Origin: JANNHK01 sp034408875
GTDB taxonomy: Bacteria > Actinomycetota > Acidimicrobiia > IMCC26256 > PALSA-610
Direction: 5' to 3'
Assembly (NCBI GenBank): GCA_034408875.1
Contig: JAWXCJ010000231.1
Coordinates: forward strand, 1-8,007
DNA length: 8,007 nt
The notes beneath the pieces were generated by a model. That model saw nothing but the letters and a program-made list of their open reading frames with translations. It did not search any database and was not told where the DNA came from. The first letter of the stretch is position 1; every line of letters begins with the position of its first letter. Both the position numbers and the translations under genes were made by a program. Of this stretch, positions 6,513-8,007 are shown piece by piece.

Positions 6513-6523
6513 GGCGCAGCATA
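6513..6523 (-). promoter_or_regulatory. -10 box, leaderless start of the first HAD gene
   Basis: Minus-strand TATGCT (6523-6518), then five bases (GCGCC), then ATG at 6512. The spacing is slightly short but consistent with transcription starting at or next to the A of ATG. No Shine-Dalgarno sequence is present. Confidence 0.35.
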
Positions 6524-6551
6524 CTGACGGGCACGGCGACGGTACGTCCCG

Positions 6552-6629
6552 CATCGCGTCGAAGCGCACGCGTTCTACGAGGCGGTCGGGTTCGAGCCGA
6601 GCGCGACGGGGTACCGCCGCTACTTCTGA
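6552..6629 (+). pseudogene. Relic: C-terminal end of a GNAT acetyltransferase
   Basis: On the plus strand, codons from 6552 to the TGA at 6627-6629 read HRVEAHAFYEAVGFEPSATG then YRRYF. The 'R.EAH.FYE..GFEP...GYRR' pattern is the well-known end of GNAT N-acetyltransferases (motif B and last strand). In complete proteins about 120 residues with the acetyl-CoA-binding R/Q-x-x-G-x-G/A motif precede it. Here an in-frame TGA lies at 6525-6527, and the neighbouring HAD gene with its promoter occupies the DNA upstream. Only the tail remains, so no function is expected. It overlaps the end of the second HAD gene by 10 bases on the opposite strand. It has no start codon or promoter of its own that I can see. 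Confidence 0.62.
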
Positions 6630-7237
6630 GTCAGCTCTGCCAACTCGGCGAGTGATCCGATGCGCACGACGCCGTCGGGTGGTGACCACGGGTCGTTCCA
6701 CCGGTCGAGCCACACGGGTACCAGGCCGACTTCGAGCGCGCCTTCGACATCGGCGCTGACACTGTCGCCCACGTACGCGATCGCTGACGGCGCGAATCCG
6801 AGTTGCTCTGTCAACGGTGCGAACGCGCGCGGGTCGGGCTTGCGGCACGCGGGGTCGGCCACGACGATGCAGTCGAAGACCTCGGTGTGGAGCCCGTGCC
6901 GCTCGAGCACCCGCGCGCCGTAGGGATTGTTCGTGAGCAGCGCGAGTCGCACAGCGGGCGCGAGGGCCGCGAACGCGGGCGTGACGTCGTCGAAGAGCGG
7001 CGGGTCGAGCGCAGCCAGGAACGGATCGACCAGGTCGGCGGCCATGAACGCATCGGGCTCGTGTTGGAGCCGCCAGTGGTGGCGGTTGATGACCACGCCG
7101 TCCCGCCGGAGCCACGTCTGCTCTCGGACCCGGTCGAGGATCGTCGGATCGCCGACGGCGGCCGCCGCCCGCTCGATGCCCGTCCACCAGTCGGTCAGCG
7201 TGTCGTCGAGGTCGAATGCAATCGCCTGCAGGGGCAT
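6620..7237 (-). CDS. HAD-superfamily hydrolase (second copy)
   Basis: A 205-residue protein with motif I FD9-L-D11-D-T13, a helical cap (about 17-85) rich in Trp and His (W41/W42-like, HHW 53-55), motif II LLTNN (100-104, T102), motif III RKPDP with K133, and motif IV YVGDSVSAD (155-163; D158, D163). All catalytic residues are present. The TNN and KPDP motifs are those of the haloacid-dehalogenase/Gph/YjjG-like branch, which dephosphorylates small metabolites such as nucleotides or sugar phosphates. The substrate is not deducible. ATG at 7237 sits nine residues before the nucleophile, as normal, with CACGAT six bases upstream (a weak -10). The gene diverges from radA. Its stop lies inside the GNAT relic on the other strand, and the next same-strand gene starts 107 bases further on. 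Confidence 0.88.
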   Translation of the reverse strand: MPLQAIAFDLDDTLTDWWTGIERAAAAVGDPTILDRVREQTWLRRDGVVINRHHWRLQHEPDAFMAADLVDPFLAALDPPLFDDVTPAFAALAPAVRLALLTNNPYGARVLERHGLHTEVFDCIVVADPACRKPDPRAFAPLTEQLGFAPSAIAYVGDSVSADVEGALEVGLVPVWLDRWNDPWSPPDGVVRIGSLAELAELTQK

Positions 7238-7390
7238 CCGCGGATCGTGTCACACCTTCCCTTGTCGCCCTCGCACACGGTTTGGCGTGCAAAGCCGCGT
7301 GACGCGCGGGACTCCGGCGAGCTCCCTGGCCGTCCCTCCTCCGGTCGCCGCTCCACCAAGCTGTCTCTCGGGCGTTGTACGTTGTGCGCC
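7238..7390. other. Divergent intergenic region between the second HAD gene and radA
   Basis: These 153 bases hold the radA -10 box (7378-7383) and a weak -10-like CACGAT for the HAD gene (7249-7244). An imperfect stem, ACACGGTTT...AAAGCCGCGT, lies around 7275-7301. The radA frame is open upstream as far as 7262 but has no family-like sequence there. I see no other gene or operator. Confidence 0.5.
7378..7390 (+). promoter_or_regulatory. -10 box, leaderless start of radA
   Basis: TACGTT (7378-7383) is followed by seven bases and then ATG at 7391, matching TANNNT at leaderless spacing. No purine-rich Shine-Dalgarno sequence lies in between (GTGCGCC). Confidence 0.45.
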
Positions 7391-8007
7391 ATGACTCGAA
7401 CGTCTGTTCGCTTCCGGTGCCAGGATTGTGGCTACGAAACCACGAAGTGGTTGGGCAAGTGCCCCGACTGCGGCTCCTGGGGCGGCCTCGACGCCCCCAG
7501 CTCGGCCTCTGGAGCCGGCGCGACGGCGCGGCCCGTACCGCTGGCCGACGTCGACACGACGGGAATGCCCCGCCGGCCGACGCTCCTGCCCGAACTCGAC
7601 CGGGTGCTCGCCGGCGGGCTGGTCCCCGGCTCGGTCACGCTGATCGGCGGCGAGCCGGGCGTGGGCAAGAGCACGCTGTTGCTCCAGGCGCTCGGCGCGA
7701 TGGCCGCCGCCGGCGCGCGCTGTCTGCTCGTGTGCGCCGAGGAGTCGCCCGCTCAGGTCCGCATGCGGGCCGACCGGCTCGGCGTCGTAACTCCAGACCT
7801 GCTCCTCGTTGCCGAGACGTCGCTTCCGGCGATCGTCGCGCACGTTGCCGACGTCGCGCCCGACATCCTGGCCGTCGACTCGATCCAAACCGTGCACGAC
7901 CCCGACTCGCCCGGCGCGCCGGGCTCCGTCAGCCAGGTGCGCGACGCGGCCCAGCGTCTCGTTCGGCTCGCGAAGGAGCAGAACGTGTCGACGGTGCTCG
8001 TCGGCCA
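7391..8007 (+). CDS. radA: DNA repair protein RadA (Sms), 3' end beyond the window
   Basis: The first 205 codons are present; the gene runs off the window end. RadA is a RecA-like hexameric ATPase/helicase that promotes branch migration in recombinational repair. Visible features: an N-terminal zinc finger C10-x2-C13 ... C24-x2-C27, with YETTKWLGKCPDCGSW (15-30) typical of RadA; a variable linker (31-60); Walker A GGEPGVGKST (86-95) with K93 and S94; AEES (116-119), a conserved RadA sensor-like segment; and Walker B ILAVDSIQT (159-167) with D163. The KNRFG motif and the C-terminal Lon-protease-like domain, expected beyond residue 250, lie outside. ATG at 7391 is chosen because the zinc finger begins nine residues later and TACGTT lies 7 bases upstream. 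In many actinobacteria radA is followed by disA, so disA may lie just beyond the window. Confidence 0.96.
   Translation, partial: MTRTSVRFRCQDCGYETTKWLGKCPDCGSWGGLDAPSSASGAGATARPVPLADVDTTGMPRRPTLLPELDRVLAGGLVPGSVTLIGGEPGVGKSTLLLQALGAMAAAGARCLLVCAEESPAQVRMRADRLGVVTPDLLLVAETSLPAIVAHVADVAPDILAVDSIQTVHDPDSPGAPGSVSQVRDAAQRLVRLAKEQNVSTVLVG

Noticed and set aside
6513..7292. N-terminal extension of the first HAD protein to 461 residues
   Set aside because: The extra part is Arg-rich nonsense that shadows the second HAD gene. Motif I follows directly after the ATG at 6512.
1..8007. CRISPR arrays, tRNA or rRNA genes, insertion sequences, toxin-antitoxin pairs, or a phage or defence system
   Set aside because: No spaced short repeats, cloverleaf-like segments, transposase motifs or paired small genes of that kind are visible. 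Uma2 occurs alone and broken, which does not make a defence locus.

Overview
This window reads as chromosome from a high-GC actinobacterium. The evidence is strong G/C bias at third codon positions, frequent GTG and TTG starts, an actinobacterial-type ClpC with a TTG start, and actinobacterial lipoprotein and polyprenyl synthase types. A deep-branching lineage such as Acidimicrobiia would fit, but that is inference. Most of the window is ordinary housekeeping sequence, and no new multi-gene system is visible. The notable content is three decayed or frame-broken genes and a consistent promoter/start architecture.

Layout. From 27 to 2414 four genes point left: a polyprenyl diphosphate synthase (2414 to 1440), a broken Uma2-type nuclease gene (1393 to 934), a SnoaL/NTF2-like protein (884 to 447) and a DUF4288-type small protein (360 to 97) whose last quarter lies in another frame (110 to 27). 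The synthase and clpC diverge from a 213-base intergenic region. clpC (2628 to 5123) is followed in the same direction by a LppM-like lipoprotein gene (5144 to 5914). That gene overlaps by 8 bases the end of a convergent HAD phosphatase gene (6512 to 5907). A second HAD phosphatase gene (7237 to 6620) lies upstream in the same orientation. Between the two sits a + strand relic, the last ~25 codons of a GNAT acetyltransferase. radA (from 7391, cut by the window end) diverges from the second HAD gene.

How the genes relate. ClpC (regulated proteolysis) and RadA (recombinational repair) are core maintenance genes. The polyprenyl synthase probably makes the isoprenoid tail of menaquinone. The two HAD genes resemble phosphoglycolate-phosphatase-like housekeeping enzymes. 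The genes do not form one pathway, and strand switches divide them into at least four transcription units.

Expression signals. Five of the eight non-clpC starts have TANNNT 5-7 bases before an ATG or GTG, and the other three have NANNNT at the same place, with no convincing Shine-Dalgarno sequence. This is the signature of leaderless mRNAs. clpC is the exception: it has a TANNNT box about 35 bases upstream, a GAGAGG Shine-Dalgarno sequence and a TTG start.
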